In this document: in pieces, positions 43,401-55,216 of the stretch
How positions within the stretch are numbered: the stretch's first letter is position 1
Layout of the letters: every line of letters starts with the position of its first letter
Assembly (NCBI GenBank): GCA_950097015.1
Contig: CATNEN010000001.1
Location: 4,184,001-4,248,000, forward strand
Source of the DNA: Macrostomum hystrix
Lineage: Eukaryota > Platyhelminthes > Macrostomidae
DNA: 64,000 nucleotides
Reading direction: 5' to 3'
The notes under the pieces: model-generated
Seen by the model: the letters and a program-made list of their open reading frames with translations, nothing else
What the model was told of the DNA's origin: nothing
Database searches by the model: none
Translations under genes and position numbers: made by a program

Positions 43401-45680
43401 TCTACATGAAAAAAAATCGATCCACTGATTTAGGGACCTTTCTAGTTCAAGAAGAAAGCTTGCAGCAATTTAACAGTTCGTGCAGGTACTTCAGCAGTAT
43501 GTGTCCCATTGTGTATTCAAATTCATGGAACAAATCCGAATTCAATCGAAATCGTAAGGTACATATTGGCATGTACTCAGGTTACGTATCGGCGTTTCAG
43601 GACGAAAAAATTTATAACCTTATTGGAGCCTACTCGGCGGTCACTACTTTTTTTAACAATAGCGACCCTTATAACTCAATTCGGACTGTTGGAATGCCGA
43701 CTTATCAAGCAACAGTTTATCCTGTTATCGGAATATTTATATTTGCGTTCTTGTTCTCCATAGTTCCCGTGACGTATATCAGCGATCCACTCGAAGACAA
43801 AGACTCGAAAGTTCGCTACCATCTTCGCTCGATGGGAATGGGCACCATTGGCTACTGGTTCAACACTTTCTTGCTCCACTGGTGCCAATACGCAGTGTTT
43901 GTCATTTTAGCAGCCACTCTGCATGCCGCCATTATTCCAAGCAACTATGGAAACACCTTTTTCCTCATCGGAATATTTCTTCCATGCCTATTTCTCGGCT
44001 GCACAAGCAACCAGCTGTCCGTCTATGCCATCGGAATGTTGTTTAAGAAGCCAAATCCTATCACTACTGTCATATACTTCTTTCTCATGATGTGGCTTAG
44101 CAGTGCTGTTTCAGCAATTCAGCTGAGCTACCTGGCAAGCATAATAATAATTTGGCTCGTACCTCCTTTCGCAACTGTTTCACTGGTCTACTTTGGTGTC
44201 AAGGTTTCTCTCTATGCTACTTCGTACTACGATCTTCAGGATGTCAGTCAGGTACCAAATCAGACAAGCATGTTCTTTTCGGATCCATGCGTGCTTCACT
44301 CATTTTTGGCAATGCTTGTGCACATTGTTCTGCTGGCTGCGTTCATTGCTGTCATGGAGAATCGGTCAGAAATTGCGTTTGCGTGCAGCAATGCCTGCAG
44401 GAAGAAAAGCATTCAGAATCAGATGCTAAACCAGAGCTCGGATGCAGGTGTGAAGCAGGAGATTGAGAGAGTCAATAGGAATTCTAGATGCTCAGAACAC
44501 GTGTTGGAGGTTCTCAATCTGGAGAAAAGGTATGGAAACGGAGTAATGGCTGTGAAAGGCGTGTCGTTTGGTGCCATCGCTGGGGAGATTTTTGGTCTCC
44601 TCGGACCGAATGGAGCCGGAAAGACAACAACGCTGGCCATTGCGGTGGGCGAGGAGGTGGCGACTAGCGGAAGCTGCGAAGTGTACTCCAATAACCAGTG
44701 GATGTCTGGGAGCAGTGCTGCAGTAAATGGTGCCGTTGGCTATTGTCCGCAGCACAACCCGTTGTTCGACAGCATCACAGTGGTTGAGCATCTTGAGTTC
44801 TATTCGAAAATTCGAGGTGTCGAATCTAGTGTCGCCGCAAAGCAGATCCCGAACCTTGTGAACGGACTGGGTCTGAGTGAGCACAGGTCAAAGCAGGCTG
44901 AGCAACTGTCTGGTGGTAACAAGCGACGCCTCTGCCTGGCCATTGCGCTACTTGGCAATCCGGCGCTAGTAGTGATCGACGAAGCTTCAACTGGCGTTGA
45001 CCCGGAGGCGAAGCGCTTGATCTGGAGCGCGATTCGCGGCATGGTCAATGAGCAGCGATCCGTGGTGGTGACCACGCACAGCATGGAGGAGGTCGAGGCC
45101 CTGTGCAGTCGTGTGGGAATCATGAATCAAGGCCACATGATCGCTTTCGGAACTATTCAACAGCTGAGGAGCAGGTATGCTTAGTTTTGTGTCCTCGATA
45201 ATCGAAATTTTCGAGTCCTTAAAATCGATTTCATAATTTTACATTTTATGCTAATTTTATGTTATGGAAGCATGGCACACAGCACAAGCATGAGTCATTG
45301 AGACATTTTTAAATCTCTTTAATTTCAGATATGGTCACGCCTATACCCTGGACGCTCTGGTTGACTTCGGAATCGAAGATGACGCTAACAGAGCGGAGGA
45401 GAAAAGACGCAAAGTGATCAACACCGTCATCGGAAAATTCCCGCTGGCAAAAGTTTCTGAAGAGCTGGCCAACCGCGTGCAGATTTTGGTGCCGCAGGAA
45501 TCTATCGGCAGCCTGTCGGAAGCCCTGGCGTGGCTAACTGCCCAGAAGTCTAACATGGGCATCCAGTATTTTACATTCTATCAAATGTCGCTGGATCAAG
45601 TGTTTGTTAGACTGATCAAAGAGCACGAGGACGTTAAAGGTCGCATCAACTCTGGATTTCGTTTGACCAGTGAGCTTTGA
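40464..45680 (+). CDS. ABCA-subfamily full transporter
   Basis: A lipid-transporter-type ABC protein with TMD1-NBD1-TMD2-NBD2 order. Exons 40464-41988 (phase 1), 42105-45174 (phase 2) and 45329-45680 give 1,648 residues, within the ABCA range. TM1 lies near residues 20-42 (LLCVLPIACLVSNTFLYPLL), and further TM segments run from about residue 225 to 430. NBD1: Walker A GHNGAGKTT near 521, signature LSGGQKRKL near 622, Walker B VIFLDEPTSGLDP near 642. TMD2 starts with LKLCCRFIFPVILLLALLGS. NBD2: Walker A GPNGAGKTT near 1342, signature LSGGNKRRL near 1443, Walker B LVVIDEASTGVDP near 1463, where Ala replaces the usual Pro after the catalytic Glu, and H-loop TTHSMEE. The Asn-containing second signature (LSGGN) is common in this subfamily. 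First extracellular loop is short. The specific ABCA number is not assignable. Confidence 0.95.
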
Positions 45681-48600
45681 AATAAGAAAATAACTATTCT
45701 GTGAACATCGCTGCGAAATCCCAAACTACACCAAAGTTTCCTCAACAATTACTAACGCAATAACCACCGAATTTGTTTTAAGTTTAAAGTTTTTAATTTT
45801 TTTAGTTTCGCACCTTTTTAATTTTTTTATTGGACACGGGGGCCCTCACTATATAGTCAAATATTTATGTCTCAAGTATATTCAGATACTATCACTGCAA
45901 TTTACCTTCAATAATTCCAGTACCTTGTGTGATATCTCTCTTCTTTAACTATCAGATAGTATTTTTTATCAAATTCCTTACTTATCTCAGATTTTCTATT
46001 CCGATTACCTTCTCAAAGACTGTTGTACTGTACAAAGGCAAGAAAACCCACATTTAGCTGAACAGCATTTGGAGAAATATTTCATCTAAAATCTCTAGCA
46101 TTGCTGATTCAAGATAACATTGTTTGCTAAGTTATTGCATGAAGAAAATACAGTACTTGATACTTCTACGTGCGAATTTTAGATAGCAGAGAAGCAGAGA
46201 AAGTTGCGAATTTTTTAGGAATGTTTTTTTAACGGATCAATGTGTTGAGACTTTTGAGACTTTTAGAGATTAGATATTTTACTGTATATATAACAATTTA
46301 TATAACAATTTGCGTGTGTGTACTGTGTGATTCTCTGTCTGTCAGCGAGATTTAATATTTTTTGTTTTATTTTCTAATGACTTACTGCAGACGTTTAAGA
46401 GATTCTACTTGAAACAAATACAAATATAAATATTCCGATATTCAGAGCGGATTGGAGCAGTTCTGATCTTCTGCATGCCGGTTCTGCATGAAAAAACCGT
46501 TACCCGTAACTCGTGCGATCTACAGAAGTATTAAGTGCTGCCCACATGCAATGGTACCGTTTAATCTCTCATATGTACTCAAGCAGCGATACCAATAGTG
46601 TACGTCATGTCACCTCTGCGCCTGATTGCCTTACCCTTAGTCAGTTATGGCAAAGAAAATGTAAGACTTGAAGCTACGGCCACGTGCTTGTTTTCGGCCA
46701 AAGGCTTTTTTCACCGTCGCAGCTAACTGTTACTCAGCATAGATATTCGCTTAGATTATATCCACAGATTATGAGCAGCCTCCAGGAAATCTGAGCGGTC
46801 AGTGCAGTCTAGGTACTGTGGGAGGGCTTGGGATTAGGGAAATTGCGGCTAACCATGCACACTCATTTACTCTAGCCACCCCTCCTCCTTCTCTCTATCT
46901 TTCCAGCTCTGACTGCGCACTTACTCACATTGCACACCATTATGCAATACCTTCGCTTCGGAGGAAGACTTGCAGACCATCGCTCTATTAAATGCTCCTA
47001 CGATGAGTTGAGCACAGTCCGACGAACAAATGTGGAGGTGTATCATCGTGGAACTCACCTAAAGCATCATCATGCTTTTCTGTTTAATTTGACAGCGAAA
47101 CACGCTATTTTTTTAATTCCTCAAAAGCTTAGACACTTAAAAAATTCCCCATCCTAACGTTAATTATGATAGGAAAAGTTAGCATTGTAAGACTGACTAC
47201 CTTTGCTCCACCCACTCCGCTTGGTTATTTTACCAATTTTATGTGCCATGCTACGAGAACCACAGGTAATCTTTGTTACTCAGTAATATGCCATTCAGCA
47301 ATAAATTAACTATCGAACTCCATGTCGCTCACATTTTAGCCCAAAAAATAGACAAAAGGAAAATCTCCAAGCGTAAATTTTTAATACCATTATTTAATTG
47401 TCTGCCCACAGCACCCAGACAGTCTGGGTCCTTTGGCGAAAAAGGATCACTCAGATTCGCAGATTTGCACTCTGTACTCTCACAGTCTCTTTCAAACGAT
47501 TTATGTTGCTTATCCTCTTCTTGTCGTAGACCTAAGTTTCAGTTAAATCTCAACATAATAATAAAAGTCCAAAATAACTGTCGTGCACGCAACTTCAACA
47601 CTGGGTGCACGGCAGTTACGCACTTTTAACTCTATTGTAGTAATGTTAAATTTAAATCGAAAATTTACGTCCATGCTTCGCTTTACATTAATTAAAAACA
47701 TATAAACGTGTTATAACAAGAGAAAAAAACAACGAAAGTACAGTTCATGCTAAACAAAAGTACATAAAACGTGATTTATTTCCAATGGTTGATAATTTAA
47801 ATTAGCGCCAAACAGGACATATAATAATCCGGCATCTAGCTACATAGCAAAGCGTATTTAATATGTACTTTATTAACCATTTCAAATTTCCCAGCTTAAA
47901 AAGCATACCTTATGTATGTATCACGTTTCACGTATTTCACGTGTATAGTGAAAACAATATATTCACTTTAATAATTCGATTCGGTACTGAACTCAAAAAT
48001 ATTTGTACACAGTGAACTTTGGACAGCTTTACGTAATAATTAATCGAATACCATTATCTCATTGTGACGTCGTTTGTTTTAATGTGTACTCAATTTAAGT
48101 TGTGGTATTAGAATGCATATTTTATAGAAATAGCTATAATTTCTCAGTTGATTTCCCAGATCATTTGGTTTTATTTAGTCGATTTCTTGATTTATTAGTT
48201 GTTATTGAAAGCAAAATTGCTGGTTTCAAGTTAAGAAGCTTAAGCTTTTGTGACTGCCGTTCACACAATAAGAACATTGGGTGAACGGCTGCCGTGCACG
48301 CGATTAAAACTTTAGGTGAACGGCTGCCCTGCACACAGGCTCTCCGATTTTTTATTCATTTATTTTAATTATTTTTAATAAAATTATTTTTATTTTATTC
48401 AGATTTATCCATTGTAAAAGGCTTCCAGTGGATAGGAGATTACGAATCAAATAATTTATTACTTTACTAAATCATCATATTTTCATATTACTTCCTTCTT
48501 ACTTAAAATTAATATCAGTTAATTTATATTTATTATTTTGTCAAATATTCTTTCAGCCTTTTTCTCCTATTCTCTTCCTTGTAACTTTTAATGATTCACT

Positions 48601-49562
48601 GAGACAAACACTTTAATCTATAATATAATATATAATCTATAATTTAACATTTAATTTATTATATGCTTTGCTAGCTTTATATATTTTATTAGTGAAATAC
48701 AAACTCTCTAAAATTCTGTTTTCAAGAAGAAAAGAGCGTGTATTTTACTATTTACATATAATTTTAAGGGGGTAGTAGAACACTAAAACGAATTGGAGGT
48801 GTACATACATAAACAAATAATAGATGCATAATGTTTTGAAAATTTACATTTTTAAATAGACTATTTTTATTGTTTGATATTTTTTATAAAGAAATAAAAA
48901 AAAGGTTAGCATAATTACTGCAAAATTAGCATAAGAAAGGTTTAGCATAATTAAGCTAGGTTAGCAAAAATAGATATAAACTCAAAGCTGTCATGCTTAA
49001 TCTTTGAATAAGTTTAGGCCTATTATGAAGGAAGTATTTTGTTTTCTTAAGAATTTCTAATATTTTTTGACAAATGTGAGTTGATATTTGTAAACACACA
49101 TTTTGCTGCTTATGTAAGAATGCTGCTAGGGCCTAACATAGCCTAGAATTCTAGGTCCAGTCTTATGAACACAAAAGCCAACTTTAAATTAAGCTAGGTA
49201 AAAGTTCTAGTGCCTAATTAGTTTAAATGTTATAAAAATAATTTTTACAAATACTTTTTAAAGCATAGGATTAACTTGGTATTCTTTTAAAAGTAACAAA
49301 AGTCATTGACATAGCATATTACAGTTCTATGGTTTTTTACTTGCTTTGGCCATTATTATTATTATGTAATATAGTTTTTGCTTATTTATACATAGCTAAA
49401 TGTGCCTATGAACCATTAGTTATATATATTGTATTGTAGAGCAAGTAAAATAAAGTTTGACAATCATATTTTAATATTTACTTTAAATGTGTTTTATTTT
49501 TTACTATTTGCAGCTTTTTAGGCTTCAGATTATAATCTGCTATACTACCTATAATTAGCAAA
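45681..49562. other. Long gene-free interval between ABCA and GPS1
   Basis: AT-rich with scattered short frames that resemble no family. Two related hairpin-forming motifs occur at 47577-47622 and 48249-48338. TAGGCC words recur near 49.0-49.16 kb. No tRNA, rRNA or transposase was recognised. Confidence 0.45.
47577..48338. repeat. Two hairpin-forming repeat motifs, 0.65 kb apart
   Basis: At 47577-47622, CTGTCGTGCAC pairs with GTGCACGGCAG across a short loop. At 48249-48338, CCGTTCAC pairs with GTGAACGG across a similar loop, and a further GTGAACGGCTGCC follows. Loop sequences are also alike (CAACTTCAACACTGG, CAATAAGAACATTGG). Function unknown; they may be the ends of a non-coding element. 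Confidence 0.5.
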
Positions 49563-52500
49563 ATGGTTGAGCCAATGGTAGTTGACATTCTGCAGAATGT
49601 TGAACAAAATGAGAATATTGAACCAGCAACTGAAGCCATTGTGCACAATCCAAACCTTGATTTGGACACTATAGTTTCTAGCTACACTGGCTATGCTCGC
49701 TATCAGCGTCTAGTTTACATTGCTGATCATTGTCCATCACTGCGCATTCAGGCGCTTAGCATGACATTGAACTATTTAAAATCAGAAACAATGGACATTC
49801 AGGTATGGCAGTCAAATTGCTAGTGTGACAGAAACGTTTTTAGTACACATGATGTAGTTTTATTATAATTCCTATTATATGGACACTGTCAGTAGTATTT
49901 TAAGGTGAATACAAAATTTCAAATTTTACAACAGGCCTACATGGAGTGTCATAGGAAGCTAGCAGCTGCAGCTCCAATTGGTCAGGCACCAGCTCTAGAT
50001 ACTCAGTGGGTTGATGCCACAAGAAAGCGCGCTCAGTTAACTCTAGAAAAATTGGACGTAGAATTACGCTCCTCTAAGCAGAGCGCCATTAAGGAGAGCA
50101 TCCGACGAGGCCAAGACGAACTGGCTGTTCACTTCCTGCGCATGGGCGATCTGAGCAGTGCTTTGAAGAATTATAGCCGGACTAGGGAGTACTGCACTAA
50201 TCATTTGCAGGTAAGACTAGCGATTGCATTGTGTCTGCATTTTCAAATCTAACAGAATACTAATGTTAATTAGACAGAAACTATTGAGCTAATCGAAGTT
50301 AAGTAATGACTAAATTAAGGTTAAAGAGTATGTAGCTATGACCTAGTTATGGTTTGACAGTGTAGCTATGACCTAGTTATGGTTTGACAGTGTAGCTATG
50401 ACCTAGTTATGGTTGGACAGTGTAGCTATGACCTAGTTATGGTTGGACAGTATAGCTATGACCTAGTTATGGTTGGATAGTGTAGCTATGACCTAGTTAT
50501 GGTTTGACAGTGTAGCTATGACCTAGTTATGGTTTGACAGTGTAGCTATGACCTAGTTATGGTTGGACAGTATAGCTATGACCTAGTTATGGTTGGACAG
50601 TATAGCTATGACCTAGTTATGGTTTGACAGTGTAGCTATGACCTAGTTATGGTTGGACGGTATAGCTATGACCTAGTTATGGTTGGACAGTGTAGCTATG
50701 ACCTAGTTATATTATGACCTAGCTATACTGGTTGGACAGTATAGCTATGACCTAATTTAGCTAGGATATTATAGATATGGCCTATTTGAGTTAAGACAGT
50801 CTGGCTATAACCTTAACCAGCTTTAAATATAGGCCCAAACTTTGAGTTGCTTATCGTTCGAGAGCATAGGCGAGACAACTCTTCTACTATTTGATAAGTC
50901 AGAATTACTGCCTAAATGTCTAAGCTTCACTTGTCCTTCGCACCGCACCAATCACAGGAGTTGGACATGTGCCTAAATGTAATCCGAGTAAGCGTTTATA
51001 GTTGCAATTGGCAACACGCCAAGTCGCATATTAACAAATCTGAGACTTGCAGCGGTGCTGAGGTATCTAGGAGTTCTAGCGACGGCTGGTCCATGACTGC
51101 GCCAGCGCCAGGGTCAGCCGCGGCCCAAGCCTCCAAGCCGAAGGAGCGAGAAGGTGTGCACCTTTCAGTTTTATATAAATTGTTCGCTGCTTAACAGTAC
51201 GACTAGCGAAGCACTTTGCCGTCCCGTTTTTATACCAAGAGGCCAAACATGTTTTGGCAGCGCCCGAATGCTAACAGCGCTGGGTGTCGACTGATTGGTT
51301 GACAGACTACGCGAGGGGGTCCTGTGGTTGAGCTGAGTCTAATATTTTAGCCTTGATTAGTGACATTTTTGAGAAATTTGCCTAAGGGTAGGTGACCACC
51401 GAAGACGGAGATGATGCAGGCACATTCGGGTGACGTGCTGATCAATTTTAAAGGCCTGGCAAGTCCGCACTGAGGCGCAGTGCTAATTTGTGTTAATGGG
51501 TGTATGAAATACACTAGCGCCTATTGGAAAAATCAGTCCTTGAATATCTAGACGGTCTGATGAGCTGGCGACTTGATTCTTGTTTCAGAAGATGGCCCGT
51601 TTTCTCGAGTTTCGTGTGCTTGAATTACTCCATTCGGGTGCAGCACAAAACTGTCAGGGGGGAGAAACCTCCCTTGCTAGTTCTACTGTTACAGAAACCT
51701 ATTATTAAGTAGACTTTCGGAAGGTCGGTGGTAGAGCGGTTATCGCGCTCGCCTCTCGCACCGAGGTCCCTAAGTTCGATTCCACGGCGAGGCCACATTT
51801 ATTTGGGGCGCAGCCGCGGAGAGAAGGCTTGGGGGCTTGTCGTGCAATTTACGCCCTTGAGGGCCAACCTCCAAGGCACAGTGAAATGTACACTACTTGA
51901 CGATGAGAAAGTCCGGGCAGATGTACTTACCTGTGTGAGCTTATGGCTGCGTACAGTATCTGTGAGCGTGTGTGCTCAGGAGTCAGCGAAATGGGCAGAA
52001 TTGCCTCCTCGCTGGCTGCGGGTCTAGTGTCACTAAATGATTTGCCATCGCCCGCAGCTCTCCTGCAAGTATTATTATTATTATAAGTACACTTTCATAG
52101 TTATTAAATAAATAGAAATTTATTTTTTATAGGTGTTCAACGTAAGCTATCATTCGTCCAGGCTGCTGCTGGCCTTGTTGAACTAGCTGATTCGCGTTAT
52201 CGCACCGCTGCTAGACAATTCCTTGCTGTACAATTCGACTTCTTCAATTGTCCGGAGCTATTGTCCGCGGCTAACATTGCCACCTACGCTAGTCTGTGCG
52301 CTTTAGCTACTTTCGACAGGCAAGAAATGCGGCGATTGGTCATGTCAAGCGCAAATTTCAGACAATTCCTTGAGGCCGAGCCTGCCGTGCGAGATGTTGT
52401 CACAAGCTTTCATCAGGTCTGATATCTTCTTTAACTCACGCACTGACTTTGCGTGTCAAAATTGTCTTTTGGATATCCTACACATTTCTGTAGCTATCTA

Positions 52501-53852
52501 TAATGCCCTGCTAGATTGTCAGGCTATATCTGACACCCTGCTATATTGTCAGGCTATATCTGACACCCTGCTAGATTGTCAGGCTATATCTGACACCCAG
52601 CTAGATTGTCAGGCTATATCTGACACCCTGCTAGATAGTCAGGCTATATCTGACACCCTGCTAGATAGTCAGGCTATATCTGACACCCTGCTAGATTGTC
52701 AGGCTATATCTGACACCCAGCTAGATTGTCAGGCTATATCTGACACCCTGCTAGATTGTCAGGCTATATCTGACACCCTGCTAGATAGTCAGGCTATATC
52801 TGACACCCAGCTAGATTGTCAGGCTATATCTGACACCCTGCTAGATTGTCAGGCTATATCTGACACCCAGCTAGATTGTCAGGCTATATCTGACACCCTG
52901 CTAGATAGTCAGGCTATATCTGACACCCTGCTAGATTGTCAGGCTATATCTGACACCCTGCTAGATAGTCAGGCTATATCTGACACCCTGCTAGATTGTC
53001 AGGCTATATCTGACACCCAGCTAGATTGTCAGGCTATATCTGACACCCTGCTAGATTGTAAGGATATTTCTGAAACCCTGCTAGATTGTCAGCCTATTTC
53101 TGACACTCTGCTAGATTGTCAAGCTATATCTGACACTCTGCTAGATTGTCAGGCTGTTACTAACACTACTAGATTGTTATCAGTTTGTTGTATAATCACT
53201 TTATTACTGTTAAATCATTTTCATTTTACTTAAGTAGTATATATCGCATTTTCTAAAACATTTTTGTCAGGCAAATTACGCAGCCTGTCTAGCTGGGATG
53301 GATCGGCTGAAGTCCACCCTATTACTAGATCTCTACCTTGGCGTCCACGTTGAATCTCTATTCGCTGAGATTAGAAAGCGCGCCCTGACGCAATATTTCA
53401 GTCCGTTTGTTAGCGCGGATTTGGATAAAATGGCAGCCACTTTTGCTACCAGCGTTCCAGCTCTGGAGGATGAACTGATGCGACTCATTTTAGACAAGCG
53501 AATCGCCGCTCGCATTGACAGCAATCGTCGATTATTAGTTGCTAAGCAGGCCGATCAGCGCAGTGCTGTGTTCGAATCCGCTTTGCAAGCCTGTCGTGAT
53601 TGGAAGAGGCGAAATTCTGCCGCGCTTTTAAACCTGGCTATTAGTAAGGCTAATCTTTGTGTCACGGAATCGAACCCCGGCGGAGGGGCTGCCTGTGCCC
53701 CGGGTTCAGTAACTGCTGCTGCTGCTGTGCCTCATGCTGCTGCAGCTTCCTTTGCTCTGAATGCTGCCACAAACGCGTCCAATGTCAATGCGGCCTCGAA
53801 CCCGGCCGCCTCGGCGTCTAGCGGACCCTCTGGTGAGGGTATGCAGGCCTAG
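49563..53852 (+). CDS. GPS1: COP9 signalosome complex subunit 1 (CSN1)
   Basis: PCI-domain subunit of the COP9 signalosome, which removes NEDD8 from cullins. Exons: 49563-49802, 49935-50210, 50958-51153, 52133-52416 and 53271-53852, all with GT-AG sites and consistent phases, giving 525 residues. Seen: [87 protein letters not shown], and in the last exon the PCI winged helix with [17 protein letters not shown] and [10 protein letters not shown]. Exon 4 has no ATG and is easily missed; it encodes the centre of the protein and restores continuity between exons 3 and 5. The tail after the PCI domain is Ala/Gly/Asn-rich and low complexity. Introns 2 and 4 each hold a different 30-bp satellite; intron 3 is filled by two interspersed repeats. 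Confidence 0.97.
50328..50745. repeat. 30-bp minisatellite in GPS1 intron 2
   Basis: About 14 units with core TAGCTATGACCTAGTTATGG followed by TTGGACAGTG or TTTGACAGTG. Near perfect period; the last units break up into shorter CTATGACCTA pieces to about 50.8 kb. Confidence 0.96.
51205..51700 (+). repeat. Interspersed repeat family C, copy 4
   Basis: TTTTTATACCAAGAGGCC, GGTAGGTGACCACCGAAGAC and CCGCACTGAGGCGCAGTGCT. It starts about 50 bp after the donor of GPS1 exon 3 and is followed directly by a SINE A. Confidence 0.75.
51722..52085 (+). mobile_element. SINE family A, full length, in GPS1 intron 3
   Basis: Box A-like GTGGTAGAGCGGTTATCGCG, box B-like AGTTCGATTCC, complete body and ATTATTATTAT tail ending about 50 bp before the acceptor of GPS1 exon 4. 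With the family C copy it accounts for nearly all of this intron. Confidence 0.9.
52500..53165. repeat. 30-bp minisatellite in GPS1 intron 4
   Basis: About 22 units with core CTGCTAGATTGTCAGGCTAT and ATCTGACACC; alternates between TTGTC/TAGTC and CCCTG/CCCAG variants. One plus-strand frame is open across it; that ORF is not a gene. Confidence 0.97.
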
Positions 53853-53974
53853 AAGATGGTAGTTTAAACTATGCTGTGTTTGTATTCGTAATAGGACAAT
53901 TATGCTCTTATAGTCATTTCCCAAGAGTTTCATATAGTTTTTTCTATATAAAAATATTCCTAAGTCTAGATAAT

Positions 53975-54240
53975 AATAATTATTATTCTGGGAATAATTC
54001 TGCTCATTTCGCTGACTCTAGAGCACATTGAGTACACACAGGTGTGTACATCTGCCCAGACTTTCTCATCGTCAGGCAGTGTACACTTTCACTGTGCCTT
54101 GGAGGTTGGCCCTCAATGGCGTAAAATGCTCGACAATCCCTCAAGCCTTCTCTCCGCGGCTGCGCCCCAAATAAATGTGGCCTCGTCGCGGAATCGAGCC
54201 CAGGGACCTTGGTGCGAGAGGCAAACGCGTTAGACCGCTG
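53975..54240 (-). mobile_element. SINE family A, minus orientation
   Basis: Runs from an ATT-rich tail on the left to the tRNA-like head (GAATCGAGCCCAGGGACC, GCAAACGCGTTAGACCGC) on the right, with part of the 3' body missing. It lies about 120 bp downstream of the GPS1 stop. The rest of 53853-55216 is AT-rich with no gene seen. Confidence 0.85.
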
Positions 54241-55216
54241 TTACAAACACTATAATTTTATGAGGAAATCGATTAAAGTAACCAACCTTGGTCTTTGCTT
54301 AGAAATCCAGGAAAATGTAAACAAATACACACATACGAATACTTAGTAAATGTTTTAAATAACACGGCCTTATTAGTTTATTTTCATTGATGCTGAAAGT
54401 GAATATCATTGTTACTCTATTTCACCGAATCCTATAAACCATTTCTGCTTATATGTTTTCTTTATGGCTATGTATTCGTGCAAAGTTAGTTACTACATTG
54501 GTTTATGTTTAATAAAAAATAAAAATGACTTCTCTTTTATCTACCAACAACACCCCGGTTCCTGTTAATTGCTTACTACTTAGCTTTCGATTGAAAAACA
54601 AATAATCATTAGTAGCATGTGTACCATATTAACGGATTTTCCGGTAGGATTTATCAAATATTTTCCTTCTTACACATGCACTTCTGTTACTCTCCCACTG
54701 TGCTATCCTATGATGACAGACAAACAAAAAAGTTATTACATTAAATTTAAATATACTGATACGATGAATTGTTGGCTTTTAAATTTGCCTCTGGATGATT
54801 TTCCTTTTACTTTATAAATAATTCCAGCCAATTTTTATCAATCTAAATTTCACTATAATATTCACCATCTACTACTAGATGTGTCTCACCCAATAAGTAG
54901 TACTATGAAGATTCTTATATCGAAAAATAGTTTTGATGTTTTTCATTACGTAACTATTTTCATTATATTTCAGCAATGCTTCATATGTCAAAAGAAAAAA
55001 ATTTGCTAACAAACTAAATTGAGAAACTAATAGTCAGCAAGAAGACAGCAGCATCAGCGCGTGCTTCAGTGCGCGCCGGTGCACGCCTACAGTCATTCTT
55101 CTGTTAGCTATTGCTTTGAATTCTTGTTTTCGACAGCCTACTACTTATTGTCAGTAGTAGTGGCTTAGTCTAGTCACTAATTTTCGGGTCTAACTTTCAA
55201 GACCATCAAAAGTAGC

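Noticed and set aside
47273-47629. 118-codon ORF in the ABCA-GPS1 gap
   Set aside because: Composition and content resemble random AT-rich DNA and it runs into the hairpin repeat.
52370-53233. A 287-codon plus-strand ORF
   Set aside because: 30-bp satellite in GPS1 intron 4; the true exons 4 and 5 join across it in frame.
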